From NCBI GenBank assembly GCA_036897095.1, contig JAYMSP010000059.1, positions 1-64,000 of the forward strand: 64,000 nucleotides of DNA, in the 5' to 3' direction. Position numbers and translations under genes: made by a program. Below, piece by piece: positions 49,086 through 61,749 of the stretch. Under the pieces are notes generated by a model. The model made no database searches and was not told where the DNA came from. It was given only the letters and a program-made list of their open reading frames with translations. Numbering within the stretch: the stretch's first letter is position 1; the number at the start of each line of letters is the position of its first letter. Source of the DNA: Plantago elongata (Eukaryota; Streptophyta; Magnoliopsida; Lamiales; Plantaginaceae).

Positions 49086-49332
49086 ACAATACTACGTATA
49101 TAATTGCCTTAAATCTAAGTTTTACATCAAAATGGTTTTCATTAAAAGTTCTCTTCAAAATGCCTCCTACCATGATTGCACACTTCCCATGACAATCAGC
49201 CCCTTGAATGAAACCAAGTGCTGGGGATTTATGTACCACGAAGCACTTGTCAACAATATCATCAGGAGCTGCCAGTATGTTTCGGCACCGAAAGCAGCAG
49301 TAGAATCTTGATCCAATGCTCCCACCCTCCAT
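49084..49332 (-). CDS. Doubtful small ORF with zinc-ribbon-like Cys pairs
   Basis: An 82-codon frame contains FYCCFRCRNILAAPDDIV and, 25 residues on, DCHGKCAIM. The CxxC, then L-A-x2-DDIV spacing recalls the start of Yippee-type zinc-binding proteins. The rest does not match that family and the frame runs into spacer-like sequence. It may be a decayed gene fragment or an exon of an unrecognised small gene. A second minus-strand frame lies at 49423-49656 but I could not link them convincingly. Confidence 0.25.
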   Translation of the reverse strand: MEGGSIGSRFYCCFRCRNILAAPDDIVDKCFVVHKSPALGFIQGADCHGKCAIMVGGILKRTFNENHFDVKLRFKAIIYVVL

Positions 49333-50063
49333 CTCCAGGACAAGTTACAGCTTACAAACACAGAGAAGAACCAAGTATGACGGTAACTGATCTGTTGTTT
49401 CTTTTGGAATTCGTTGGTATCATTATATCATAAGTGGTAGTACTTCATAAGATATGGAACAGAACTCAACAGGCTTGGCGATTGGATAGGTACATGGTGA
49501 GATTGTCTTGATACATCTCATCATATATCCATAGTCAAATGCAGGAGCTTCAGTTTCTCTGAATTTGTCTCTAATCCTTTTGTTTTTTGTATTAGATATG
49601 ACAAGTAATTCAATCAGTAGCCTTCCAATTCCACCCATTGTGCTGATATTCCACAAATGTTCTAGCAGGAAAGTTAGTTTTCAGATAAAATAGCAGAAGA
49701 AATTTACCACTAGGTCATTTATCACGTAAGAGAAAAAACAACTAAGCAAGCAATGAGTTTAAACATGTGGATTTCAAACGATTAGCTCAGAGATGTAACA
49801 CAATAAAACGTTTTTAGAGTTGAGCAGAACATATACAAAAGAAAAGGAAGCTGCCCCTCTTCAAATCACCCAAGTAAAGATGACACCAGGCAGGCTGGTT
49901 ATACGATCTGAAGGGGCTGATTGGCAAAGTCACGCCAAACCAAAACAGGAGAAAAACGTTCACAGAAGCTAAAAGATGAAAAAAAGAAAACAGGGTAAAA
50001 ACTCGCTAAAAAATCCTAAAACAGAAGACATGGATTCCAGCAGAGACGTTACACAACCACAAC

Positions 50064-52823
50064 CTATGCATGTGTGTTCAAGGAATAACCACTTTCTTCT
50101 TTTGCCATCCAACTCATCTTGGCCTTCATTCCCCCCTCCCTCAACAATAAAAGTTCTTGAAACCATTGCCGGTGATGTTCCTCAATTCCATTAGGCTCCC
50201 CTCCCAAATAGCCTTCAGGCTCTTTATCTTGCAGATTTGATGTTAAATCTCCGCTACTTGCAGGATTCCTACCTTCTGCAAATCCCTTATCCTGATCAGA
50301 GAAAAGTAGCATATCAAAGTTTTCTGCCAGCTCGCCTTCCATAGATGGGCATACACCGCTGCCATTTCTGACATCATGCATTCTCTCTTCTTCATGGGAT
50401 CCATTGCCAAATATCATATCAGAGACTCCTCTCCCAGAAGCTTTCAACATCTTGTCATTGTTTACTGAAGAATGTTCTCCCATGATCTCAAAAGTCATCG
50501 GGTCCTCAGAGAGTTTACTTCCAGGATCTGATAATGTAAATGGCAAATGGAGGGGCGATGCAAAATCACAAGTTGCATATAAACTTTCTCCATCGGCTGG
50601 AACTACACAGATTTGAGAATCATTATAAAAGTCAGTTGCATTATCTTGTTTGGTCACTGACTTGGATGCAGCATCATCCCACTGATCTCCTACCCATGTT
50701 AGGCTGCATTCAGATGAAGGCTTCCAGTTTGGCAATATCTTCATTATTAGAAAATCTATGAAGTTAGCTATGAAATCTACATCATGATCTGCCAGATCTA
50801 GTTGCTCAACCATTTCAGCTGCAACCGCTAGTGCTGTGTCCGAATCAAGGTAGAAATCGAAGTGTATGTTCCTTACTTTTCCTACAATTTAGGAAAAAGT
50901 ATATATTTCAAAATTGTTTGTTTGTCGCAAGCATTTACAGCGAGTGTCGGCAGAAACATATAGGTTATAAACTAGTGCTTTCCACTTACCACCATGGTCT
51001 TCAATGCGCAAAGTTAATGAGATTGAGTTGTCATCATTCTTCTTTCCTTTCAGTCTAAATTGATTGTTCTGGTGCGAACCTTGGAATTCCAGTACTGAAC
51101 AACTACTGTTTCCAGAGCTGGAGACTGTATAGACTGATTTATAATCAGGGTCAATGTCCATTGAATGAGGACCATAATTTGATGAACTTGTGGACTGATG
51201 AACATCGTTAGGCATTTGTAATGATTCATGACTAACTTCTTTTGGATTCTCGGTTTGAAGAAAAGGATCATTAAGAAGTTCTTTAGCAGATAACCTCTCA
51301 GAAGCTGGAAGCAAGCATTTCTCAATGAATGCTTTGACCTCTGGAGAAGCAACCTTGCTAAGAGATGCAGGTTTAATGTTCTGAGACAGGAAAATATATA
51401 CTATAAGTATTTTCTTTGAATACACAGAATACCAAATACAAGAGTAAAAACGTAAAATCTTACATTCACAACTTTCTTATAGATCTGAGCAGGATTCTGG
51501 CATTCACAGTAAGGATATTCCAGAGTGATCATTTCCAACAAGCACATTCCAAAAGAGTATATGTCTACTAATTCCGTGTACTCCTCTTCATATAGCTCTG
51601 GAGCCATAAACTCCGGGGTTCCTGACATGACAACACAGGTAATAAAGTAAATAGTACAATCCATAATCCATTTCTAATTTTCTGGAGAGAAAAACAATAT
51701 ACCAATCACACTCTTAGCAGTAGGCTGCTTCATAATGGTTGCCAACCCGAGGTCACCAATTTTAACTTCTCCTTGATTTCCATTGATAAAGATATTGTCA
51801 CATTTCAAGTCCCTGTGAACAATAGGTGGGTTTTGACTGTGGAGATAGTCTAATCCACATAGAATCTGCCTTGTCCAGTTCTTTATAGCCTTCATATCGA
51901 CCTTCCTGTGCTTTTTACAGTACCTAACCGACAATACACATATTGAGTATATCATGCAAGTTTTTTTTAAATCATACATAAAGAAGCACAGCACAGCAAT
52001 AAGATGGGAGATAAAACTCACTGTCTTAGGCTTCCAGAAGTAAAGAGCTCGGTTATCATGTTGATAGTTTTCTTATTGTAATCAACCCAATGATCATACA
52101 ACTTGATGATATTTTTATGCTTCAGCTTCCCAAGCAGAATAACCTCGAAGTTCACTTTCCCCAGGTCTTCAGGTGAGACAAACACATCATCAAATTTTAC
52201 CCGGCTCCATGCTACTTCTATACCATCTTGTTGATCAAATGCTTTGTAGCTACAAGGTAAAAATAACCAAAAGAACAGACGATAGTCAGTTTTTAACACA
52301 CCATCAACATTCCATAATTTTAATTTCGACAAAACAAACATGACATACACAGTCTTACATGCGCCCTTTCCAAGCACTTCTCTGTACTGCAAATGAAAAA
52401 CAAACAAAGGAAAAGGAATTCAACTAACCAACTGACAAAGCAAAGCCTACGACATAATAACAGTAAAATGGATTATTTGCTCAATCATGTCAGGTCAGCT
52501 AGCTCAAATCATCATAAACACAATCCATACTAGAAAGTAGAAACAACATTACATATTCAATCTAGTCCAGATCAAAATTAACCACAAAAAAGGTCCCGAT
52601 TCGAGCACATGAAATACAAAAATGCGATCAATCAATAATACAGTAAACAGAAATCTGAAAAGATAGATAATAATGTTACCCGCACGTATCGACCGTCGGG
52701 AGAAATCTCAATGACATTAACATCAGTTTCATGATCATCAAGACGGTGAGAAGCAGCGTAGGTGTTTCTAAAGGAAGGTGACATAGAGGATTCGGAGATT
52801 CGTAATCCCGCACTAGAACTCAT
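50064..52823 (-). CDS. WNK (with-no-lysine) protein kinase
   Basis: Exons in transcript order are 52680-52823, 52349-52386, 52022-52249, 51703-51923, 51464-51621, 50990-51380 and 50064-50881, giving 665 residues. The kinase domain spans about residues 49-319. It starts [18 protein letters not shown], where the catalytic Lys is in the glycine loop. The beta-3 position reads EVAWS rather than a Lys, the WNK hallmark. [16 protein letters not shown] and [18 protein letters not shown] are intact. A PF2-like autoinhibitory segment follows ([20 protein letters not shown], about residue 373 onward). The rest is an acidic Ser-rich tail. Plant WNKs act in clock and flowering-time control, RGS1 phosphorylation and ion or osmotic signalling (family knowledge). 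I cannot assign the exact Arabidopsis counterpart. A minus-strand 81-codon frame upstream (52933-53178) would be an upstream ORF if it lies in the leader. Confidence 0.95.
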
Positions 52824-54940
52824 TCCGATTGAAATTGAGAAAAACAACAAAGCCGACGACAACAACAATGGCAACAACAACGAAACAGAAATAGTAACAG
52901 AAGCAAGGATAATATATAGGAGAAAGGAATCGTTACAATGTCTCGGAGAAATTGTCCGCGCAGGAAGAATCATCCTGTTCGAATCGAGTGACTAATCGAG
53001 CTTCGCATTTACGATGGCAGGCAGAATTGGGGATAATTCGGCTTCCCATAAACTTTTGCTGTAATTCTAACCCTAATCCATGGCAGCTGATCGATGACGA
53101 CGATGAAAAACAATGCGAAAATTGTCTTGTCATTTGCAGAAAACCGGCTCCCATACTATCAACGAAAAACAAAATCAAATGAAATCAAATCAACCTAAAC
53201 TTTTAAGATCTGATGATGGTGATAGTGGTGTGATAAACTCGATCATCATCCTTAACAAAATCGAAGCAGATCAAATCAAATCAAACGCCATTCCTGTGTA
53301 TTCTTCTTCTTCTCTTATCTTCACGGTGGTTAGAACTTAGAATATAGATATCATCAATGGCAGAATTGGAGTTTTTTTTTTTTTTTTTTTTCTGTTTCGT
53401 GTGTGAATGAATGAATGAATGAAATTTGTGTCTCGTGTTTATCTCGGTTCCTTTATTTCTCTGTCTCTCGAGAATCGTATGAATCAAAAGAATCGATGAT
53501 CCGCCAAAAAAGGGAAAAAACTGAAATAATTTCTATATATAGGCTTGATCCGCTCATTTAGAAGCTGTTGAATTGCAGATTCTACCCTCGCCAAATTTTA
53601 AAGTTGGATATTAGTCCTGCTATATTATTGTTACGTTTGAGACTATTAATGCTTTAATATTTTATCCAGAATACAAAATTTTGTTCTATAAGGACACGAT
53701 ATGCGATTTATTCAAGCATGTTTAAAATGAAATTGATTAAATAAAAAATATGATCCCAAAATCATTATTTCACGAATCATTATACGTGCACATCTTTACT
53801 CATTGTATACATTTTTTATAAATATGTTTATTTTTTATTATTTATTTAATACTTACATTTGTATAATTATTTCATAATCATGAATGGTATTTTTGTTGAA
53901 TTAAACCATATCCTTATTTGTCGTACATGTTTCAATTCTAATTTAGAATACTAACTGCAAATTAAATATATATATTTACATCATTTTATTAAAAAAATCA
54001 CATTTTGTGAACTCAATTATAATGATGTTACAAATTTGATTGTAACCTTTCCCAACCAAACGTTACCATGAAGTCTTTATAAGTGAAACTCAATGTGATT
54101 TAAATTATCTAGAAAATGTAAATAAATGCATATATTTAAGATGTAATATGTGTCCCTAATGGCCCATTAGTGTAGGATATAGGAGCCTTAAGTATCAGGG
54201 ATTAGAGAGCATCGAAACGACAATGGCTTCAATCACTATTGATACGGATAAATTGAAGACTCCTTTTACTATATAGGCGATTAACAATTTTATATGTTGA
54301 TGCTATTATGTTAGTGTTTAAGTTAGAGATTTAATTTCATAAAGAAACTTACCTTAATCTAGCTATACAATTTAATCTTCACATACATTAGACAAAACAA
54401 TGGTTCAGACCAAGCAAAATTTAAGAATGAGCGCAGAGAACAACCACTTCCAGAAAAGAGTCTCACACTCAATTCATTACACATATATCATCCTTAACTT
54501 ACTCACTGCAGAAATTGTTCATACACAAGAAAAAGAAGAAGAAACAAACACTACAAAGACTTTAGCATTTGTTTCTCACCAAAGACACACATACCATTCA
54601 TTGTACACATTTTACAGACTCACCACCTATCAAACAAACTACAGTTGCACGGTCCGACCTACCTCCCTTTGGGTTTTCGGACAATATTTCATACCGCCTG
54701 GCTGAGTTTTACCAAGCACCCATCACACTGTATTTACATGCACATTGCATTCTTCACAACTCTAGTAATTAGTTGCTTTCTACTGCCGTTCATTCTAGAT
54801 CCCCCACTTAATACACTAGCTTCTGCTATCTCTATAGATACAATCAGCTCCCAAAAATTGAGCACCCCACCACAACAGAGCATATCCAGAATCTAAAGCC
54901 ACCTGAACTAGAAATAAAGAGACAATAGGATATACAAACT
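52824..54940. other. WNK leader and promoter, spacer, and ARF 3'-UTR
   Basis: Purine/pyrimidine-biased WNK leader to about 53,480, including a poly-T run at about 53,372-53,391 and a (GAAT)n repeat at about 53,405-53,422. AT-rich spacer with no supported gene follows to about 54,400. The probable 3'-UTR of the ARF gene lies at about 54,700-54,940. The open frames at 54400-54896 look like chance frames. Confidence 0.55.
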
Positions 54941-57900
54941 TTACGCTTCAGCTTTTGGCTGCGATTCTAAGCTTACGACTGTGCCTTCACCATCTGCACT
55001 CGATAACAGTAGCTTGCATCTAGGACTCATCTTCTTCACTTCCTCACTAGAATAGATGCAAATCTTTCTAGCCATCTTACAAAATTCCCTGCAAAATACA
55101 AACAAGCAACAAATAGGTATATCATTCAGATGCACGACGACATACATTGATTGACTTTCAGATGTTTCAATTATACTTACGGCCATGGATCATCTCCCAC
55201 GAGCATCATATCTCCCTCGTTATCAGTGTAGACTACTTCCCACTTGTTTCTCGGGCGCAACTCCCCCTTAATCTGAAACATGTTCTCCAGCTCCATGATA
55301 AGGTCATCATAGCCATTGAAAGCTAACAAGTCCACTCCACGTCCAACAGCCCCTTGCATTTGTACCTTCCAACATATATAATAAAATTTTCAGAATTTAT
55401 ACTTGACCTTATTTCAAGTGAATGAGCAATTGAACTAACCTTAATGCGGGTTCTTGAAGTTAAAGCGGGCAGTTGCTTGCCCTCAGATGGGGAAATCTGT
55501 ACTGTTTCTGTTTCTTTTGACGAATTTGGGGGGTCTATATTTTGTGTATCATCGGCTTCAGTTATCTTGAAGTGCGATTTGGAATCATTATCACAATATA
55601 GACTCAAACTCGAGTCCTTTATCGCTGGAATCATATTCCGAGAATTGGTCCTTAAATCAAAGCCAAATAAACGGCAAGCCGAGGGGGGCGAAGCAGACTC
55701 GATCTTGTTCGACATTTCAACTTGATTGACATAACTACTTGCTTTTGATGAGAGGGGAGATTGGTAATCAGATAGAATTGATCGCATTAACACATTTCTG
55801 TTGTCTTTTGTAGATTCTCGGAACAGGCTAAGAGATGCATTCACAAGTGACATAGATTGCCACACTTCACTGGGACGGGTCATGGAGCTGGGAATGATGG
55901 TCTTTGGGGGACAGAACACTAAGCTTTCGTTGCTTTGGATGTCACTAGCACCAGTTAAGTGGCTCAGCTCAAGGGATTTGGCCGTATTTGCATACCAGAG
56001 AGGAGAACCAGCCATACCAATAGTAGCTTCTGCGTACAAATTGGAATCATGAGTCGATTGAAGAACAGTGTTTATCCTGCTAGAACAAAATGTCGTAGAT
56101 GATAAATAAGGCATTTATGATAATGGTACCAGTACGAGGGACATCAATTGGTCGAGGTCTTTTAATCTTTGTAGTAGACTGTGATTCATCATTGGAAGCA
56201 TTAGCTACAAAAGGCTCTATCTCCCATGGAGAGACTCTATCTGGACGGTGTATGTTTGCTGGTTCATCCCATTGCACCTAGTGGAAGCAGCTAGAAGTTA
56301 GATACATTTGAATATAATGAAGGCGTATTGACGTGCAGGTGCATCAATGATTAGATGAGAGTCAAAAATTGTTTAACCTTAAGGGATCGCCATTTAGAGT
56401 CTGTCCACTGCGAAGAGAAGTCCCCAACGCCAACAATAGTACCCGCAAACCTGGAAAGATTTGTATTAATTGCCAGAAGAAATTAGAAGGAACAACCCCT
56501 ATACAAAAAAGAAAACCACACCTTCTCTCAGGAGAATCTTCTCCTTCAAATCTCATCTTGAAACGCTTACCCACAGAAAATCCATGACGCATGGCCTCTA
56601 AATACTTGTTCATGCCAATGATGAATTGGCTTGTCCTGTTAAATAGGAGACAAAGGTAAGATTTTACTTGAGATGATATAAAACCCAATATGAGGAGCAA
56701 TGCAGGCAAGAAAAAAGCAGTCATGCCGTGGTTTGTAGTACACCACAAATCGGGTTTGTGTTGTAATAGCATGTGATGCAGTAGCAAGCACTCCAAGATG
56801 CATGCTTTGGCTGGAGATAACAGAAGGTGGCATTGAGTTCTGCTGTCGAGCAAGACGTCGAACACCAACACGCAATTCCCCATCATCACTTCTGCAAGTC
56901 AAGATTTTTACTAGGAGGTTAGCACTAGCAGACAATATGTTAATGATTCAAAGAAAGTATACAATAGCCACCTAGGGAAAAGACGACTACCTCAAGAAAA
57001 CAAATGAATCACCCGCAATTAATCTCTTGGAGGTAACAAATGTACTCCATCCCGTTGTAAGTAAGTGTCTCCTGGGTTGACCTGATGACAGGCAATTATT
57101 TAGGACTCTAGGAAGAAAAGGCATTGGCAATATTCGTCACGTGTTATAAATCCAAAGTACAATAATGTTCACTGTAAGAATGAGCTTGAATGCATAATTT
57201 AGCTTCAGCAGTTAAGAACTAGTAAATGTCCATCAATCAAGAGGAGGAAACAAAAGGTACCTCTGAAAATGTGCTTGAATCGCCACTCATACTCATGCAA
57301 ATCTTTGGCGACCAAATCCTGCGTCGGGGTTGGTTGGCTCATATCCTAAAGCATTGACAATCAGCAGATCAAACATCAAAAGGTGAAATAAGTTTGGAAT
57401 ATATTTTAATAGGACGGTCGAACGAGATAATGAGGAAGAAAACTAAGCATCAAGCTTGTTTACATCCCGAAAATGATTTTTCTTTAACCAATTAAATTTG
57501 CAAGTTGGATCTAAATGATATCCGCATTTTAGTCTGAAAAATCCAAAAGTGAAAGACGGGATATTTGACAACTTAATTACTTCGTTTTTCTCACCCCTAT
57601 CAGCCCTCCTATCTTATCAAAGACATGCAGAGAAAAAAATAGCTTAATTTACCAGTGGAGGAAGGCATTCAGTAGCATGCTTCCGGAGAACAGAAAAACC
57701 TCCATGAGTGCTTGTATCAGATGCTGTCAAAATCTTACAAAAAGATTGAACATTCTGCTTTGGTGGGTTAGCCTGAGATTTATCAGGACTAGTCGGCTCT
57801 GTTTGCTACAAAACAATTCAGGATCCCGAGAACATTAAGGTAGGTAGAAGAAAGTAGATAGCAAATACACAAAGTTTCAGTCTTTGTACCAAGATATATA

Positions 57901-59019
57901 CAACACATATGTTTCTTCAACCAGTAAATACAGCTTAAGCCAAAGGATAAGTAAAGTAGGTAGGAACTCAATTTTTCATAGAATGACAAGTTCAATTGAG
58001 TAGAACTAATGGCATAATCGTGTAAGTTCTTATCCTTACATCCATTTCTGGGAGTAAGGTGATCTGGGCATAGACTTCATCTGTTTCTTGTTCAGCCTAT
58101 AAAAACATATTCGTTTAGTAAATAGTTAAAGAGATAAACATATATAGAAGGTTACAATAAGGCCTTTGTGTTCTATGGTAGTAATACCAGTAACCGGATG
58201 TCAAAAACACGACAGAGTATCTTCCAAGGAAGATTGAACTGCGGAATATGTGTATCCAATTCCTTATTCGTTGATGCCTCTAACTGCAAGAATTAACACA
58301 TATCATGTCATATTATCATACTAACCAAAGTGCAGTACGAGTTCAAGCAAAGGAAAATGAAGGTTTAGAGTGTATACTTGTTCCATATGACCCTGAGGAA
58401 AGTAGTAAACCCTCTCTCCACAGCAAGGAATATCCACCAAAGGCCCTGCACACGCCTTCCATAGCTCCGTATACAGATAGTCTTTCTCCCCACCTAACAC
58501 AAGAACAAAGAAATCAAGCAAATCAGACCAAACAAGACAACAAATCGAACAAACAAGTATTTACCAGACAAGATTAATAAGCCCCTAAAACATATAACAG
58601 TTGTTATTACGATAAATAAACACAAAGTAAGCATCAAAGGACACAAAACCAGCTCAACCTAAAACAGCAAAAAAGGAATATGTGATGGAGACTTTGATTG
58701 AAGCCCCTTTCAATTCAGCCACCAACCAAAGGAATATACTGCTGCTGTAATAGCACTTTCTTCCAAACAAACACATAATCGAATCAAATGAAGTTTTACT
58801 ATTACAAGAGTACTAGGAAGTAAGTAAGTAAACATCTTTGTTGAAGTTTAATGATAACATGGAAGCAATCAAATGGCTTGTTCTTCTTCTTCTTCTTGTT
58901 TTTAACAATCATGGTAAGAATTAAGAAAGATTGAAATAGAAAGAAATGATGATTCACACACCTGTTCCTTGACGAGAATTACCAGCTCTTCTTATCAACC
59001 CCACATCAACATGCGCCAT
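54941..59019 (-). CDS. Auxin response factor, clade B (ARF9/11/18-like)
   Basis: Exons in transcript order are 58962-59019, 58378-58493, 58188-58283, 58040-58096, 57653-57805, 57261-57345, 56991-57081, 56727-56891, 56522-56635, 56378-56450, 56130-56277, 55440-56029, 55181-55365 and 54941-55088, giving about 692 residues in consistent phase. A B3 DNA-binding domain (about residues 130-233; [36 protein letters not shown]) is followed by the ARF ancillary domain (to about 337). A Ser-rich middle region carries a CRLFGFDL motif (about residue 505), a TOPLESS-type repression motif of repressor ARFs. The C-terminal PB1 domain has the basic face (RIKVQMQG) and the acidic OPCA-like face ([14 protein letters not shown]). 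It should bind AuxRE (TGTCTC/TGTCGG) promoters in the nucleus, mostly as a repressor (family knowledge). The eighth intron (56726-56636) needs a GC donor. The exact orthologue is inferred. Confidence 0.94.
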
Positions 59020-59321
59020 TCACAAAATCTCACAGAATAGAACACAACAACAACAACAGAAGCAATAAAACCCAAAATGAAAAGAAAAGAAAAGAAAAGA
59101 AAATCAAGAGAGAAAGATGGGAGGTTGAAGGTTTAAGAAGAAAGAATCAAGCTGCAAGAAAAGTTAAAACTGCCCATTCTGAATAGTATATATTTTCATA
59201 TTCATACTAGTGAGAGACATAAATGAAAGAAGAAACAACATAAATGGAGAAAAAAAGACTTGAGATCTTTATTGCATTCCTATCCCCTTTCTCTCTGTCT
59301 TTTTGCAGTTATTTTCTTTTA

Positions 59322-59341
59322 TTCTCTCTCTCTCTCTCTCT
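59322..59341. repeat. (CT)n microsatellite in the ARF upstream region
   Basis: About ten CT units, i.e. GA repeats on the ARF sense strand, some 300 bases upstream of its start codon. GA-rich leaders and promoters are common in plants. Confidence 0.85.
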
Positions 59342-61190
59342 AAATATGATGACTAAATAGAAATAAATGAGTAGTAGTAGTATGTAATGGAAGAAGAAAA
59401 GCAAGAAGAAGAAGAAGAATAGAGCAGCAGCTGAACTCAACAACTCATGAGTTTCTCTCACTTTTCAGTTACAAAACCGCTTATTGCTTTTGTCTCTTCA
59501 GTAACCAAATATTTGCCTTTATTTCTTCTGCCACTGATGCTCCTACTGCTACTTTTGCCCTTTTCCTCTCTCTTTCTTGCTCTTTCTTTCACCAATTCTT
59601 CTTTTCTTCTCTCCTCTGTGTTAGTAAAAGATACTACTACTACTAGTCTACTCCTGGTAATTTTTTGACGAGTATAAAGAGGAATGGAAAGACTTCTCTT
59701 TTGCCTTATCACTACTTATCTCACTCACACAGATCGATCACAACACCTGAATTGAATTCAGCCAACCACCTCAACTCAATCAATGAACCAAACGTTACCA
59801 CCTCCCATTTTCCACTTTCTCTCTCCAATACATCACACTATTGGACTGTAAATACACGAAAATAACCTTGATGCGAATTAAATGTCCCGATTTAAATGTC
59901 TGAATATTAATGAAAATTGTAGTGGCATTATTAAAATTGTGTTTGCTATAGAATTGTAATTGGGTAGAGTATTATAGGTTTGTTATATATGTTGAGAAAA
60001 AAATTGCTAGAGTCATTTCAATCTTCGACATTTAAATGTCATAACAAACACAAAATCCTCAAATAGTATTTAAATTGGCATTTGAATGCTACTCTAGTCA
60101 GCCCCTAGACATCATTCATACTGTGTATAAATTAGTAGATAGAGTAGATAAATTAGGAGACATAAAAGTAGAAATCTAGACGGCTAAAATACTAAAGTGA
60201 ATAAGTTGAGAAATAAACATATATCCATTATTACAAAATTTAATAAGATACCGTATTTTGGGAAGATCGGATAAATATTACATTTTTAATTTTGAACATT
60301 GGGCATTTGATAAACATATAATTTTATACCATACTCTTCATATCCTCATAAATTTATAAATAAAAAAATGTGAAAGTGTATTTCACTGAATTTTTTTATG
60401 ATTTGTCATTTTAGACTTTTTGTTACTATATTCCTTAAATATAAATTGTTATCTACATTTATTTATTTGTTATCATTCTCACATTTTATTTATACTCTCT
60501 GTTATTTTTTACTATCATACAACTTTATTAATATAAGTTATTTATTTTCTACCTTAATAATTGTGTTATTTAGCCATTGTAATTTTCCTTTTTGATAACA
60601 TAGGTAGTAAGTAGACATGTAATGTGACAATTAAATGTACAAAATTTATCTATTACTAATATTAATTAAATATTTAAAAGTAGTTGTGAATCTCAAAAGG
60701 TAGTTTTTCCACTACTTTCTTATTTCTAGGCTAGAAAAATAGTACATGTTTTAGTTTAATAGTTGTACAACATATACTAATAATAGGAATTTTAGCATTT
60801 ATATATTTAAAACTTTATGAAGAATTTTTTAAGTTTTTAATATATTTTTTATAGAACTTAATAAATAGCAATGAGAAATGATAATTTTTAAATTTGTAGG
60901 TTTTGATACGAAAGGTGTATTTTTTTAATGAAATCGATTTAAAATTAAAATTAATAATTATGTTATGTGGATATTCCCGTATTACGAATTCTAGTATTAA
61001 CATTGATGGAAAGAAGTTTCAAAATTTAATGTACAATCCTTGCGAGTTATATTATTTCCAGACAAAGTGGTTTGATAATTCTTGGTAAAAGATAATGTCA
61101 CTTTTTAAAGCCCAGTAAACTTCTCATTTTTATTTTTAACAATTTCTTTTTCAATTAATATCTTCAAAAGTCAATTAGTACAACCAATTA

Positions 61191-61278
61191 GAATTTTTTT
61201 TTTAAACGGCTAAAGGTGAATCGAACCCCTGATCTATTAATTGGAGTTAAAGTGTTTTATCAATTGAGTTGTATTTCA
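61191..61278 (-). mobile_element. Second copy of the short tRNA-derived SINE, older
   Basis: On the minus strand, box A-like AACTCAATTGATAAAACAC and box B-like GGGGTTCGATTCACC are followed by CTTTAGCCGTTT and an oligo-A tail. Read along its length it lines up with the insert at 34034-34121 (shared 'TAAAACxCTT', 'CTCCAA', 'GGGGTTCG', 'CACCTTT', 'CCGTTT' blocks). The two therefore look like members of one family. Target-site duplications are no longer clear. Confidence 0.65.
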
Positions 61279-61749
61279 TTGTTCAAACTGAAATGATCTT
61301 ATAACTGATATGTTATTGAAAAAATAATTGAGTTTGATTTTATTTACAATAAAAGTAAACTGAAAGTTTCATTTGAAACGGTGTAAATACAAATTTTTGC
61401 CTTTTGATTTTTCATGTTTATTACAATTTTGAATTTACACGAAAACTTACAAGAACAATAAAATATCTTCCCTTATTTCATGTCTAGGCGCGTGAATATC
61501 CTTGTAGTTAAAGTTCAACATGTAAATTTGTGTGATACCTTCTGAACGGTTTAAAGATAATATTAAATTACATTACCTGGTCAGATGGTTTCATTTATCA
61601 TGTGTCCAAAATTGACCCATACCTGCAAGTGTAAATAAACGTGGATCGTAAATAATAGTCCACATATCGTTCAATTCTATTCGGGTTTGTTGGTTGGGCT
61701 TTTTCATAATTATTTGAATTTCGTCCTATCTGACAAATATACAGTATAT

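Larger units (their letters stand above)
48733..50063. other. Spacer between DUF4079 and WNK genes
   Basis: Right of the DUF4079 leader lies a stretch with repeated GGGTTT, AACCCA and ACCCA units in both orientations (about 48870-49085), probably a decayed transposon-derived repeat. Next comes a small minus-strand open frame with two Cys pairs (49084-49332), then AT-rich DNA and the WNK 3'-UTR. Nothing else is supported. Confidence 0.5.

Noticed and set aside
56053-56114. N-terminal extension of the large ARF exon (an open frame starting at 56114)
   Set aside because: That frame cannot be joined to the previous exon in phase. The acceptor at 56030/56029 (GTACGCAG) joins exactly, so the extension is intronic.
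60398-61088. Short open frames in the distal AT-rich region
   Set aside because: Phe/Tyr/Lys/Asn-rich translations of AT-rich DNA with no homology and no gene context.
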